64,000 nucleotides of DNA from Tepidanaerobacter acetatoxydans Re1 (GTDB lineage: Bacteria; Bacillota; Thermosediminibacteria; Thermosediminibacterales; Tepidanaerobacteraceae), in assembly GCF_000328765.2 (NCBI RefSeq), contig NC_019954.2:748501-812500 (forward strand), written 5' to 3'. The notes under the pieces were generated by a model. The model was not told the DNA's origin and did no database searches. It saw only the letters and a program-made list of their open reading frames with translations. The position numbers and the translations under genes were made by a program. This document shows positions 1 to 9,026 of this stretch, piece by piece (positions within the stretch are counted from its first letter, which is position 1; the number at the start of each line of letters is the position of its first letter).

Positions 1-54
1 ATCGGTTTCCAATACAGCATATTTGTCTTCAAACCTATCTACTACGGCATACAT
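1..54 (-). CDS. DUF3006 family protein, N-terminal fragment cut by the window edge
   Basis: Reading leftwards from an ATG at 54, the visible 18 residues begin MYAVVDRFEDKYAVLE and run off the left edge. The opening 'VVDRFE..YAVLE' resembles the start of DUF3006, a short family often encoded beside ComEC-like metallo-beta-lactamase proteins. It lies directly downstream of such a gene, whose last codons supply its GGGTGA ribosome site, so the two are probably translationally coupled. No function is known to me. The family call rests on few residues plus context. Confidence 0.6.
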   Translation of the reverse strand, partial: MYAVVDRFEDKYAVLETD

Positions 55-55
55 T

Positions 56-943
56 TTATTTCACCCTTTTTATTTCAATATTTTGGCCATCACTGGTTAT
101 CAATATATTACCATTGTCGGCAGTAGTGTATACTTGCACACCGTAATCAGATAAAAGTTCTAATGTTTCTTTATGCGGGTGACCGTAAGTGTTATCACTC
201 CCTACGCAAATAACGGCATATTTGGGAGATACAGCCGATAAAAATTCTTTTGTTGTACCTGAACTGCTGCCGTGGTGAGCGACCTTAAGCACATCTGCAC
301 TCAGATTATAATTCTCATTTTTTAGCATTTCTTCTTCAGAAATTTTTTCGGCATCACCGGTAAAAAGAAATGAAGTATTTCCGTAAGTAAGCTTTATTAC
401 AATACTATAGTTGTTAAGGCTTTCATAGCTGCTGCTATTGGGGGCAAGTATATCTATATTCACACCTTCATCAAGAGAAAACTCCATGCCTCCTCGTGCC
501 GAAGTGACTTTTAAGCCTTTATCTTTTACTGCCAATAGAACATCTTTGAAGGTTTTTGTGTTTGCAGTGACTTTTGGCATGAGGATTTTTCCGATATCAA
601 AATGTTCAATTATGTCATCCATTGCACCAATATGATCTTCATGCGGATGTGTTCCTACTACAAAATCAAGTCTATGTACATTTAGCCTCTCAATATAATC
701 GATAATCGTCTGGCCATCGTCATTGTTTCCTGCATCTATTAGCATGCTTTTTCCATCAGGTGATTTAATAAAGATGCTGTCAGACTGACCGGTATCAATA
801 AAATGAATTTCAAGAAGACCATCATCGGCAGGTTGTAATGTATCAATTTCAATTGAGCAGGCAGAAAGTAAAAGCAAACCCAAGAGTAAAATAATAAAGT
901 ATTTGTTGCATAGTTTTTTACTTCCAACATTAGAATGTTGCAA
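56..943 (-). CDS. ComEC/Rec2-like metallo-beta-lactamase-fold lipoprotein
   Basis: This 295-residue protein has a lipoprotein signal peptide: a hydrophobic stretch at 16-26 and lipobox LLSAC with Cys29. It should be anchored outside the membrane. The mature part is a metallo-beta-lactamase fold with the metal-binding HPHEDH motif (His99, His101, Asp103, His104), plus GDAE and VAHHGSSSG motifs seen in the C-terminal domain of ComEC. It lacks the ComEC channel helices, so it is a stand-alone secreted hydrolase, possibly acting on nucleic acids or phosphodiesters; the substrate is not evident. The start is TTG at 943 with AGAGGTGA (951-958) just upstream. It is followed by a DUF3006 gene, a common pairing. 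Confidence 0.85.
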   Translation of the reverse strand: MQHSNVGSKKLCNKYFIILLLGLLLLSACSIEIDTLQPADDGLLEIHFIDTGQSDSIFIKSPDGKSMLIDAGNNDDGQTIIDYIERLNVHRLDFVVGTHPHEDHIGAMDDIIEHFDIGKILMPKVTANTKTFKDVLLAVKDKGLKVTSARGGMEFSLDEGVNIDILAPNSSSYESLNNYSIVIKLTYGNTSFLFTGDAEKISEEEMLKNENYNLSADVLKVAHHGSSSGTTKEFLSAVSPKYAVICVGSDNTYGHPHKETLELLSDYGVQVYTTADNGNILITSDGQNIEIKRVK

Positions 944-1141
944 TTAGAAATCACCTCTAAAAATATGTCCATATTTTTTATTTATTTTTTTGAAAATAAG
1001 TTAAGCAAAGAGCATGTAAATAATACCATATCAAAATCCTCTCCACAAGGTAAACTGTCGTTTATTTCTTTTTAAATGGATAAAGTTGTGCTATAATCTT
1101 ATTGTATCATAGAATTATTTAACAGGTCTTTGGAGGTTGTA

Positions 1142-2140
1142 ATGGAAAAACAATTTATTAAAGATTTAAAAGTCGGAGATAAAGTAAAGACTTTATTTGG
1201 CGTAGTAAAAAAGAATTTTGCAAATTACTCGCCTTCAAGTGCTAAAGCTCCGGGTCAGTTTCTGAAACTGGTTCTGGCAGATGCGACTGGAAATATTGAA
1301 GGTAGGGTATGGGATGGAGCTTGCGATGTGGCAGGTCTTTTTGATGAAGGCGATATTGTAATGGTTGAAGGCTATGTATCAGAGTATAATGGCCTGCAGA
1401 TAAATATTGTTAATATAAAAAAGTATGAGGATAATGTAGATTTAACTCTTTTTCAACAATCCACTTCAAAAGACCGTAAAGAGATGGTAAAAAGATTTAA
1501 TGAATTAATTCAATCAGTGGAGGATACATATCTCAAAAAGTTACTATTATCAATTTTTAACGACAAAAATACATATTGGGCTTTTATAAACAGCCCGGCG
1601 GCGCAGAGAATCCACCATGCATATATAGGCGGCCTTTTAGAACACAGCCTTGAAGTGGCCCAAGTTTGTGAATTAATAGCTTCTGAATATAAGGATATCA
1701 TAAACCGCGATTTACTGATTACAGGTGCTTTATTGCATGATATTGGGAAGATTAAAGAATATAATTTTTCAAGTATTTCTTTTGAAATGACAGACATAGG
1801 AAAACTCATAGGCCATTTAGTAATTGGAAAAGAAATGGTGGATGAAAAAATCCGAGAAATTCCGGACTTTCCGAAGGAACTACAATTGTCCATCAGCCAC
1901 ATGATAATTTCACACCATGGTGAAAAACAGTGGGGCAGTCCTGAGGTGCCAAAGACAATAGAGGCTTTTGCACTTTTTCATTCCGACCTTTTAAGTGCCA
2001 GATTAAACCAATTTTCCGGGCTTCTAAACAAACATACAGATTCGGAGTCGCCTTGGACTCCATGGGATAAGTTTTTAGAACGCAGTGCGTATATGTCAAA
2101 CTACAGCGATAGTAATTCAAAAGAAAATATGAACAAATAA
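1142..2140 (+). CDS. yhaM: YhaM-type 3'-5' exoribonuclease (OB fold plus HD domain)
   Basis: This 332-residue protein joins an N-terminal OB-fold (about 10-100, including 'GNIEGRVWDG') to a C-terminal HD domain with HHAYIGGLLEHS and LLHDIGKIKEY. That order matches YhaM/CBF1, a metal-dependent 3'-5' exoribonuclease of Firmicutes that trims RNA ends in the cytoplasm; B. subtilis YhaM is about 314 residues. ATG at 1142 is preferred over an in-frame TTG at 1130 because GGAGGT (1132-1137) sits at the right distance. A TATAAT at 1092-1097 may be its -10 box, but I see no clear -35. HprK follows 35 bases later. Confidence 0.88.
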   Translation: MEKQFIKDLKVGDKVKTLFGVVKKNFANYSPSSAKAPGQFLKLVLADATGNIEGRVWDGACDVAGLFDEGDIVMVEGYVSEYNGLQINIVNIKKYEDNVDLTLFQQSTSKDRKEMVKRFNELIQSVEDTYLKKLLLSIFNDKNTYWAFINSPAAQRIHHAYIGGLLEHSLEVAQVCELIASEYKDIINRDLLITGALLHDIGKIKEYNFSSISFEMTDIGKLIGHLVIGKEMVDEKIREIPDFPKELQLSISHMIISHHGEKQWGSPEVPKTIEAFALFHSDLLSARLNQFSGLLNKHTDSESPWTPWDKFLERSAYMSNYSDSNSKENMNK

Positions 2141-2175
2141 AAATAAAAAGGATTTTAAAATCAGTGGAGAGTAAA

Positions 2176-3111
2176 ATGCAAAAAATAAATCTTAGGGACC
2201 TGATTGATAAGTTTAAATTAAAAATAATCGCAGATACCGATTGCGATATGCCCTGTATTACGGTGGCGGATTTAAACCGTCCGGGGCTTGAACTTACCGG
2301 ATACTTTGATTATTTTGCATATGATAGAATACAAATTTTAGGAAGAACGGAAATATCTTATTTGGAAGGTCTTCCTAAAAATATCCTCAAGGCTCGCCTT
2401 GAAAAATTTTTTTCCTATGATATACCATGTGTAATAATAACCCGCGACCTTATACCACCGGAAGAGCTTACTTTAGTGGCGCGAAAATATCAAAAACCTG
2501 TTTTGGGGTCTCCTGCCGCAACCACACAATTTATGAGCAGGCTAACGGATTTTCTGGAAAGCATGCTTGCGCCGCGTACGACAATTCATGGCGTATTAGT
2601 TGACATATACGGTATAGGTATATTAATAATAGGCGAGAGCGGCATAGGCAAAAGTGAAACAGCAATAGAACTCATTAAGCGGGGTCATCGTTTGGTTGCT
2701 GATGATGCTGTGGAAATAAAACAAGTTGCAAAAAATGTTTTAGTCGGAACAGCCCCTAAGCTTATACGACATTTTTTAGAGGTGCGCGGGCTGGGAGTTA
2801 TCGATGTGAAAACCATTTTTGGGGCAGGCAGTATACGAAATGATATAAAAATTGAGTTGGTGGCGGAACTGGTGGAGTGGGAAAAGTATAAAGAAGACGA
2901 TAGATTAGGATTAGAAGAAGAAAAAATAAAAATTCTTGATTCAAATATAACGAAAAAAACGATTCCAATTAGGCCGGGAAGAAACCTGGCTGCTATTTTA
3001 GAAGTTGCGGCGATGGATTTCCGCTTAAAAGCTTTTGGATATAATGCCGCATTAGAGTTTAGTAAAAGACTTCTGGAGGAAATCAATAAAGACAAAAAAA
3101 ATTTGCAATAA
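2176..3111 (+). CDS. hprK: HPr kinase/phosphorylase
   Basis: HprK phosphorylates Ser46 of HPr with ATP and removes that phosphate, making it the switch of carbon catabolite repression in low-GC Gram-positives. The 311-residue protein has the expected N-terminal domain ('DLNRPGLELTGYFDYF'), a P-loop GESGIGKS at about 153-160 and the family signature EVRGLGVIDVKTIFG. ATG at 2176 aligns with the start of known HprK proteins and has GGAGAG just upstream; an in-frame GTG lies at 2164. Its substrate HPr is encoded in this window at 18.4 kb. A PGI/PMI isomerase follows 30 bases later. Confidence 0.97.
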   Translation: MQKINLRDLIDKFKLKIIADTDCDMPCITVADLNRPGLELTGYFDYFAYDRIQILGRTEISYLEGLPKNILKARLEKFFSYDIPCVIITRDLIPPEELTLVARKYQKPVLGSPAATTQFMSRLTDFLESMLAPRTTIHGVLVDIYGIGILIIGESGIGKSETAIELIKRGHRLVADDAVEIKQVAKNVLVGTAPKLIRHFLEVRGLGVIDVKTIFGAGSIRNDIKIELVAELVEWEKYKEDDRLGLEEEKIKILDSNITKKTIPIRPGRNLAAILEVAAMDFRLKAFGYNAALEFSKRLLEEINKDKKNLQ

Positions 3112-3141
3112 ATATTAATAAAAAACAGGAGGTATTTAAAA

Positions 3142-4197
3142 ATGTTAGACAATCTGGAAAAAATAAAGGAATTAGACAAAGGTGGTATGTTTGACCTTAT
3201 ATACAAATTTCCGGACCACTGCATAGAAGCTGTCAACATTACCAAGGAGTCAATATCCGGACTGCGATTTAACAATATTATGAATGTGGTAATAACAGGA
3301 ATGGGAGGCTCTGCTATTGGCGGCGACTTAGTTCGCATGCTGACGACTGACAGAGCTCAGATTCCTGTTATTGTTAATAGGGATTACAAGTTACCTGCTT
3401 TTGTGGACGAGAAGACACTTGTTGTTGCTTCAAGTTATTCCGGCAACACGGAAGAAACCCTGACTGCCTATGATTATGCAAAAACTAAGAAAGCTAAAAT
3501 TATAGTTATTACTACGGGAGGCAAATTAAAGGAAAAAGCCGCACAAGATGAAGTTCCTGTTATTACGATTCCGGGTGGATTGCCTCCGCGCGCGGCTTTG
3601 GGATTTTCACTGTTTCCGATTTTAGTATTGTTTAAAGAGCTGGGAATAGGATTTGGCAAGAAATCAGATATAGAAACAGCCGTTAGTCTTTTAAAACGAG
3701 TCCGTGAAAAATACTGCCCGCAGGTACCAGAAAAGGATAACCCTGCAAAAGCCTTAGCTGGAAAATTGCATGGAAAGCTTCCTTTGATTTACGGCACTTC
3801 AAATCTGACCGATATTATTGCGGTGAGATGGAAAGGGCAGATGAATGAAAATGCTAAACACCCGGCTTTCTATAATGCTTTTCCGGAGCTAAATCACAAT
3901 GAGATAATGGGCTTTGAGGGTGACAGTAAGCTTTTAAAGACCTTTGAAATTATTATACTAAGGTCACCGAATGAAAGTGATCGCATAAAAAAACGTATTG
4001 ATATAACGACTGACATTTTAAAAGAAGAAGTCAGCGGTATTACGGAGATATGGCCTGAAGGCGAATCATCACTGGAACAAATGCTTTATCATATAATGTT
4101 CGGAGATTATGTAAGTGCATATTTGGCGATACTAAATAACAAAGACCCTAAAGAAATAGATTTTATTGATGAATTAAAAGAACGGATGAAGGATTGA
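3142..4197 (+). CDS. Bifunctional phosphoglucose/phosphomannose isomerase (double SIS)
   Basis: This 351-residue protein has two SIS folds and belongs to the archaeal-type PGI/PMI family, which interconverts glucose-6-P or mannose-6-P with fructose-6-P in the cytoplasm. Visible motifs are GMGGSAIGGDLVR (sugar-phosphate loop), SSYSGNTEETL, and NENAK..NHNE. The Glu of NEN and the His of NHNE are 16 residues apart, the spacing I recall for the catalytic Glu/His pair of the family. AGGAGGT precedes the ATG. A second, diverged member lies at 60481-61554 in a sugar operon; this copy sits among housekeeping genes and may be the general isomerase. Confidence 0.9.
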   Translation: MLDNLEKIKELDKGGMFDLIYKFPDHCIEAVNITKESISGLRFNNIMNVVITGMGGSAIGGDLVRMLTTDRAQIPVIVNRDYKLPAFVDEKTLVVASSYSGNTEETLTAYDYAKTKKAKIIVITTGGKLKEKAAQDEVPVITIPGGLPPRAALGFSLFPILVLFKELGIGFGKKSDIETAVSLLKRVREKYCPQVPEKDNPAKALAGKLHGKLPLIYGTSNLTDIIAVRWKGQMNENAKHPAFYNAFPELNHNEIMGFEGDSKLLKTFEIIILRSPNESDRIKKRIDITTDILKEEVSGITEIWPEGESSLEQMLYHIMFGDYVSAYLAILNNKDPKEIDFIDELKERMKD

Positions 4198-4222
4198 AAT
4201 TTCATTTTATGAGGTGGTAATA

Positions 4223-4972
4223 TTGAAATACGAAGTAGATACCCATTGCCACACTATAGCAAGTGGCCATGCCTACAGCACGGTTATTGAAAATGCTCAA
4301 GCTGCAGCAAAGAAAGGTCTTAAAATGATCGCCATAACAGACCATGGGCCGGCTATGGGAGAAGGCGTGAATCGCTATTATTTTGGGAACATGACAGTTA
4401 TACCTCAGCAGATTGAGGGCGTATATATACTCAGAGGAATTGAGGCAAATATACTTGATAATGAAGGAACTCTAGACCTTCCCGAACGCTATTTAAAAAA
4501 GTTAGATATAGTGCTGGCGGGTCTGCATACCGGATGTTCTCCGAAAGGAACGGTTGAAGATAATACAAGAGCCGTCATTGAAGCGATGAAAAACCCCTAT
4601 GTGGATATCATTGTGCATCCGGGAAATCCGGAATTTCCCTTGGACATTGATAGATTTGTTGAGGCTGCTCATGAATATAATGTGCATATAGAGATAAACA
4701 ACAGTTCTTTTACTGTTAGCCGCAAGGGCAGCAAGGATAATTGCATATTAATTGCGAAAAAAGCCGCAGCAATTGGAGCCAGAGTTTCTCTGGGAAGTGA
4801 CGCACATATTTGCTTTGATATCGGTAATTTTGATAAAGCCGAAGAAGTAATAAAAGAAGCCGGAATTCCTGAGGAAAATGTTTTAAACACTTCTATGAAA
4901 AAGGTCATAGACTTCTTAAAATCCAAGGGTAGGGAAGTTGTGCCTAGTTACAAAACATCAACTAAAATCTAA
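4223..4972 (+). CDS. PHP-domain phosphatase (YcdX-like)
   Basis: The 249-residue protein is one PHP domain, a metal-dependent phosphoesterase barrel. It opens with DTHCHTIASGHAYST and has AITDHGPAMG, LAGLHTG, IVHPGNP and LGSDAH, which together supply the His/Asp/Glu ligands of a trinuclear site. It resembles the YcdX group of small phosphatases; the substrate cannot be read from sequence. TTG at 4223 is the likely start because GAGGTGG (4211-4217) is five bases upstream; the GTG at 4214 falls inside that ribosome site. It lies 17 to 25 bases after the isomerase and 23 bases before the aminotransferase, within one probable operon. Confidence 0.88.
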   Translation: MKYEVDTHCHTIASGHAYSTVIENAQAAAKKGLKMIAITDHGPAMGEGVNRYYFGNMTVIPQQIEGVYILRGIEANILDNEGTLDLPERYLKKLDIVLAGLHTGCSPKGTVEDNTRAVIEAMKNPYVDIIVHPGNPEFPLDIDRFVEAAHEYNVHIEINNSSFTVSRKGSKDNCILIAKKAAAIGARVSLGSDAHICFDIGNFDKAEEVIKEAGIPEENVLNTSMKKVIDFLKSKGREVVPSYKTSTKI

Positions 4973-4995
4973 AACATCAAAAGGGGGCATTGTGC

Positions 4996-5847
4996 ATGTC
5001 AACAGTGGTGTATTTAAACGGGCAAAGAGTAGATTATGAAAATGCCAAAGTATCGGTTGAAGACAGAGGTTTTCAATTTGGAGACGGTTTATATGAAGTA
5101 GTACATATATATAATGGCAGATTCTTCTATCTTGACCGTCATTTGGCTCGCTTGCAAAATGGAGCAAAAGAAATATACATGGATCTCGATTTTGGACTTA
5201 ACAATTTGGAGAAAGTGTGTCGGCAGGCTGTAAAAGAGAGCGGATTCAATGATGCCTCGGTATACATCCAGGTTACACGAGGTGCGGCTGTCAGGCAGCA
5301 TGCTTTTCCTAAGGAAAGCTCCTGTACTTGGGTAGTTATAGTGAGAGAATCAAAAGGAAATCCACAAGAATTTTACGAAAATGGCATTACCTGTATAACA
5401 GTGCCCGATGAGCGCTGGAGCCGCTGTAATATCAAAACGGTTCAGCTTCTGGCAAACTGTATTGCAAAAGAGAAAGCAAAGAAAGCCGGATCGTTTGAGG
5501 CGATTTTCCATCGAGGAGGAAGCGTAATAGAAGGTTCCAGCAGTAATGTATTTATAGTTAAAGATAATAAGCTGATTACACACCCTGCAAACAATAAAAT
5601 ACTTAACGGCATAACTCGCGGTGTGGTTTTAGAAATTGCCGACCAAAATGACATAAAGTATTCTGAAGAAGTTTTTTGTATTGACGACCTTTTTGATGCT
5701 GATGAGGTTTTTCTGACAGGAACTACTACGGAGATAATGCCGGTAGTTAAAGTTGATGGTAAAATTATTGGTGATGGGATTCCCGGCAAATTAACAAAAA
5801 TAATACAGAAATATTACCAAGAGCACATCCAAACAGTAGACTGCTAA
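4996..5847 (+). CDS. dat: D-amino-acid (D-alanine) aminotransferase, fold-type IV
   Basis: This is a PLP enzyme of aminotransferase class IV. It opens MSTVVYLNGQ and carries VEDRGFQFGDGLYEVV, the catalytic lysine region CNIKTVQLLAN (Lys147) and EGSSSNVFIV. Its 283 residues match Bacillus D-alanine aminotransferase in length. That enzyme moves amino groups between D-alanine and 2-oxoglutarate, making D-glutamate for the cell wall. Branched-chain aminotransferases share the fold but have longer N-termini. ATG at 4996 follows AAGGGGGC (4981-4988). A strong terminator follows at 5889. Specificity for D-alanine is inferred from length and overall pattern. Confidence 0.82.
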   Translation: MSTVVYLNGQRVDYENAKVSVEDRGFQFGDGLYEVVHIYNGRFFYLDRHLARLQNGAKEIYMDLDFGLNNLEKVCRQAVKESGFNDASVYIQVTRGAAVRQHAFPKESSCTWVVIVRESKGNPQEFYENGITCITVPDERWSRCNIKTVQLLANCIAKEKAKKAGSFEAIFHRGGSVIEGSSSNVFIVKDNKLITHPANNKILNGITRGVVLEIADQNDIKYSEEVFCIDDLFDADEVFLTGTTTEIMPVVKVDGKIIGDGIPGKLTKIIQKYYQEHIQTVDC

Positions 5848-5888
5848 GCAAAGAGATATGGCGTAAAATATCTGTCAATATGTTTATA

Positions 5889-5933
5889 AAATGGGATAGA
5901 GGATTCTTCAAAGCTTCCTTTATCCTATTTTTT
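5889..5933 (+). terminator. Intrinsic terminator after the dat gene
   Basis: The arms 5889-5903 and 5916-5930 form a 15-pair stem with two G-U pairs, followed by T residues. It closes the transcription unit that ends with the aminotransferase. Confidence 0.8.
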
Positions 5934-6040
5934 ATGTTGCAATTCTACATATCTGAATAAGAAAAAAATAAAAAAGGTAAAAAATAGCATTAAGCAGCAG
6001 CACGGTAAAACTGAAAAGTACAAATAAGGAATGTTTATAC

Positions 6041-6301
6041 ATGAGTTTTGATAATTATGCCATCTATGATAAAATGATATTGGGTAAGCCAAGGACAATA
6101 GGGGATTTGACATTTATACCTCTTATTCATATTACTTTAAGAGCCTACTACATATTTAGCCTATTTTTGGGTATGAGCATATCGCCTGAGGCTTTTATTA
6201 TAAGGGAAGCCGGTGGGATGATAAGCTTTTATAATATTTCTGATGATGCCACTCTTGCAGAGCTGCTGTCAAATATTATGTCAACAGTCGATGAAGAATA
6301 A
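6041..6301 (+). CDS. Small protein resembling the C-terminal half of GerW/YtfJ sporulation proteins
   Basis: The frame encodes 86 residues. The middle, GMSISPEAFIIREAGGMISFYNI, recalls the 'GVSVKPVAFLVI..G.V.LLPI' end of GerW (YtfJ) spore proteins. The glycine-rich part usual in GerW is replaced by a hydrophobic stretch (LIHITLRAYYIFSLFLG). It may be a shortened or worn family member, or an unrelated small membrane-associated protein. The ribosome site is weak (TAAGGAATG about ten bases upstream). It stands alone between a terminator and murB. I am unsure both of its function and of whether it is translated. Confidence 0.45.
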   Translation: MSFDNYAIYDKMILGKPRTIGDLTFIPLIHITLRAYYIFSLFLGMSISPEAFIIREAGGMISFYNISDDATLAELLSNIMSTVDEE

Positions 6302-6420
6302 ATTATAATAATTATGAAGGTTCCTTTTTTGACATATTGCAGGAATTATAGCCTTTATATAGAAATAAACTATGTTAGAAGATAAAATTGTATTTTTATT
6401 GAAGAAGAAGGGAAGGTATC

Positions 6421-7332
6421 ATGGACGTTACAAAAATATATGAAATTATGAGAGAATTCTTGCCTGAAAGTCAAGTTAAAATAAACGAACCAATGAAAAA
6501 ACATACCTCGTTTCGTATTGGGGGGCCTGCGGACATAATGGTTTTGCCTACAAATATAGGAGAGGTAACAAGTATTATCAAAGTATGCAGGCAAAACGAT
6601 ATTCCCTTTTTCGTCATGGGCAATGGAACGAATTTACTAGTAAAGGATGAGGGTATTAGGGGCGTAGTAATGAAATTGGCACAAAATTTTAATGATGCCA
6701 ATGTAAATAAAAATATTATTAGGTGCAAAGCCGGAGTTCCCCTATCAGCTTTGTCCAGAATAGCACTTGAAAGCAGTCTTAGCGGATTAGAGTTTGCCAA
6801 TGGTATTCCGGGCACTGTTGGAGGTGCCGTGGTTATGAATGCGGGAGCTTATGGCGGAGAAATGGCTGATGTTGTAAAAAAGGTCACTGTAGTAGATATG
6901 AATGGCAGATTGTATGAGATGCAAAAAGAAGAACTTGATTATTCTTATCGCAGATGCATTCTTCAAGATGGCGATAGAATTTTATTGGAAGTTGAAATGG
7001 AACTTTTACCCGGAAATTACGAAGACATAAAAAGACAAATGGAGGAATTTGCAGCTTGCCGAAAAGCTAAACAACCGCTTAATTTGCCAAGTGCCGGCAG
7101 TGCTTTTAAAAGACCTCCAGGCCATTTTGCAGGAGCTCTGATAGAAAAGGCGGGTCTTAAAGGATACAGAATAGGCGGAGCCATGGTATCTGATAAACAT
7201 GCAGGTTTTATCGTAAATGTAGAAAATGCAACTTTTAAGGATGTGATAAGCCTTATCAGTCACGTGCAAAAGGAAGTCAAAAGAAAATTCAATGTTGATC
7301 TTGAATCCGAAATTAAAATCATAGGTGATTAA
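6421..7332 (+). CDS. murB: UDP-N-acetylenolpyruvoylglucosamine reductase
   Basis: MurB uses NADPH and FAD to reduce UDP-GlcNAc-enolpyruvate to UDP-MurNAc, the second committed step of peptidoglycan synthesis, in the cytoplasm. The 303-residue protein has the N-terminal HTSFRIGGPAD motif, the FAD-binding stretch VMGNGTNLLV, GIPGTVGGAVVMNAGAYGGE, and the active-site serine in LPSAGSAFKRP, all typical of the shorter type II enzyme of Firmicutes. The ATG follows GGGAAGGT. A hydantoinase-like gene follows 14 bases later. Confidence 0.96.
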   Translation: MDVTKIYEIMREFLPESQVKINEPMKKHTSFRIGGPADIMVLPTNIGEVTSIIKVCRQNDIPFFVMGNGTNLLVKDEGIRGVVMKLAQNFNDANVNKNIIRCKAGVPLSALSRIALESSLSGLEFANGIPGTVGGAVVMNAGAYGGEMADVVKKVTVVDMNGRLYEMQKEELDYSYRRCILQDGDRILLEVEMELLPGNYEDIKRQMEEFAACRKAKQPLNLPSAGSAFKRPPGHFAGALIEKAGLKGYRIGGAMVSDKHAGFIVNVENATFKDVISLISHVQKEVKRKFNVDLESEIKIIGD

Positions 7333-7346
7333 AGGAGGCAGAAAAA

Positions 7347-9026
7347 TTGATTGTTGGGCTGGATATGGGGGGAACTAATGTAGATGCGGTTCTTATTCAT
7401 CAAGGCAAGATTATTGAAACATCTAAAATTCCCACCGATCACAGCAATTTACTGGAATCTATTTGGGGAGCTTTAAAGCCCTTGCTTTCAGGACAAGATC
7501 CTAATAAAATTGAGCGAATGATACTGAGTACCACTATTTCTACTAATGCCATTATAGAACAAAAGACAGATCCGGTTGGAATGATAATCGAAAGCGGACC
7601 CGGTCTGCAAAAAGATTTTCTCAGTTGCGGCCGGGAAAATATTTTTATTGGGGGTTATATAGACCATCGGGGTAGGGAAGTAAGTCCTATTGATAAATCA
7701 GAAATAGAAAAGGCAGCAAGGACCTTGAAACGCAAAGATATCTCAGCTGTAGCGGTAGCTGGAAAGTTTTCTGTGCGCAATGCCGATCATGAGATAAGAA
7801 TAAACGAACTATTGAAAGATGAATTTTTCCCCATAACTTTGGGTCATACTGTATCAGGCAAATTAAACTTCCCTCGCAGGGTTTTCACTTCGTATTATAA
7901 TTCTGCAGTTTATACAACATTTCTAAAGTTTAGTGAAAGCATATATAAGGCTCTTCAGCGCGAAAAAATCAATGCACCCGTAAGTGTCTTGAAAGCTGAT
8001 GGAGGAACTATGAGTCTTAAAGCCGGTGAAAGATATCCGGTTAATACTATTTTGTCAGGCCCGGCAGCAAGTGTAATGGGCGGACAAGCCTTTCTTGAAA
8101 CTTCTAAAGATGCCATATTTCTAGATATCGGCGGAACTACTACTGATATTTCATTTTTAGCCGATGGAGTTCCGTTGCTTGAACCGTTGGGAATAAAAAT
8201 CGGAGAATTTCCAACACTGGTAAGATCTCTTTATAGCGTATCCATAGGCGTTGGCGGAGATAGCAGTGTTTGCGTGAAAAATAAAAAGATTGTTATAGGT
8301 CCAAAAAGGCTGGGACGACCACAGGCCTTTGACGGGCCATGTCCGACCCCTACAGATGCAATGATAGTTCTGGGATTAATCAGTGCCGGCAATAAAAGCA
8401 AGGCCTTAAGTGCTATGAAGGAAATAGGCGAACAACTAAATCTATGTCCTGAGGCCGCAGCATCTGCAATTTTGGATACAATGGCTGAAATGATAAAAAA
8501 TAAGGCAGAAGAACTGTTGCATGAAATAAATTCTCACCCGGTATACACTGTAAAAGAATTACTTTACGGCAAAAAAATTAAGCCTGAATTAATACAAGTT
8601 ATAGGTGGTCCGGCTAAGGCGATGGCTCCTATTCTTGAAAAAAGTTTTGGCATACCTTGCCGCTATCCCAAAGTTTATGAAGCGGCAAATGCGGTGGGTG
8701 CTGCGTTGGCTAGAACTACAGCGGAAATTACTATGTTTATAGATACCGCACAAAGAACCCTTGCGGTTCCCGAGATGGGTTTATATGAAAAGATAAATAA
8801 AGATTATACTTTGGAAGAGGCAAGACTTAAAGCCATAGATTTATTAAAACAGCAATCTTTGCTGCTCGGAGCTGAAAAGGGCGAAATTCAGGCTGAAATA
8901 GTAGAAGAAAACAGCTTTAATATAGTGCGCGGCTTTTACACAAGTGGCAAGAACATAAGGATAAGAGCCCAAATTAAGCCCGGACTAATATACGGGTTAT
9001 GGGGTGATAAAAATGTTAGTTGCTAA
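7347..9026 (+). CDS. Hydantoinase/oxoprolinase family protein (HyuA-like)
   Basis: The 559-residue protein has an actin/Hsp70-like ATP-binding core. It shows the phosphate-1 motif GLDMGGTNVDAVL at the start, TTISTNAIIE, LSGPAASVMGG, FLDIGGTTTDISFL, and QVIGGPAKAM near the C-terminus. Family members cleave cyclic amides such as hydantoins and 5-oxoproline with ATP, usually with a HyuB partner, but no HyuB is present here. At about 560 residues it is shorter than classical HyuA (about 690). The start is TTG at 7347 after AAAGGAGG. Its end overlaps the next gene, an HDAC-like protein, which hints at a shared role in removing amide or acyl groups. The substrate is unknown. Confidence 0.8.
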   Translation: MIVGLDMGGTNVDAVLIHQGKIIETSKIPTDHSNLLESIWGALKPLLSGQDPNKIERMILSTTISTNAIIEQKTDPVGMIIESGPGLQKDFLSCGRENIFIGGYIDHRGREVSPIDKSEIEKAARTLKRKDISAVAVAGKFSVRNADHEIRINELLKDEFFPITLGHTVSGKLNFPRRVFTSYYNSAVYTTFLKFSESIYKALQREKINAPVSVLKADGGTMSLKAGERYPVNTILSGPAASVMGGQAFLETSKDAIFLDIGGTTTDISFLADGVPLLEPLGIKIGEFPTLVRSLYSVSIGVGGDSSVCVKNKKIVIGPKRLGRPQAFDGPCPTPTDAMIVLGLISAGNKSKALSAMKEIGEQLNLCPEAAASAILDTMAEMIKNKAEELLHEINSHPVYTVKELLYGKKIKPELIQVIGGPAKAMAPILEKSFGIPCRYPKVYEAANAVGAALARTTAEITMFIDTAQRTLAVPEMGLYEKINKDYTLEEARLKAIDLLKQQSLLLGAEKGEIQAEIVEENSFNIVRGFYTSGKNIRIRAQIKPGLIYGLWGDKNVSC

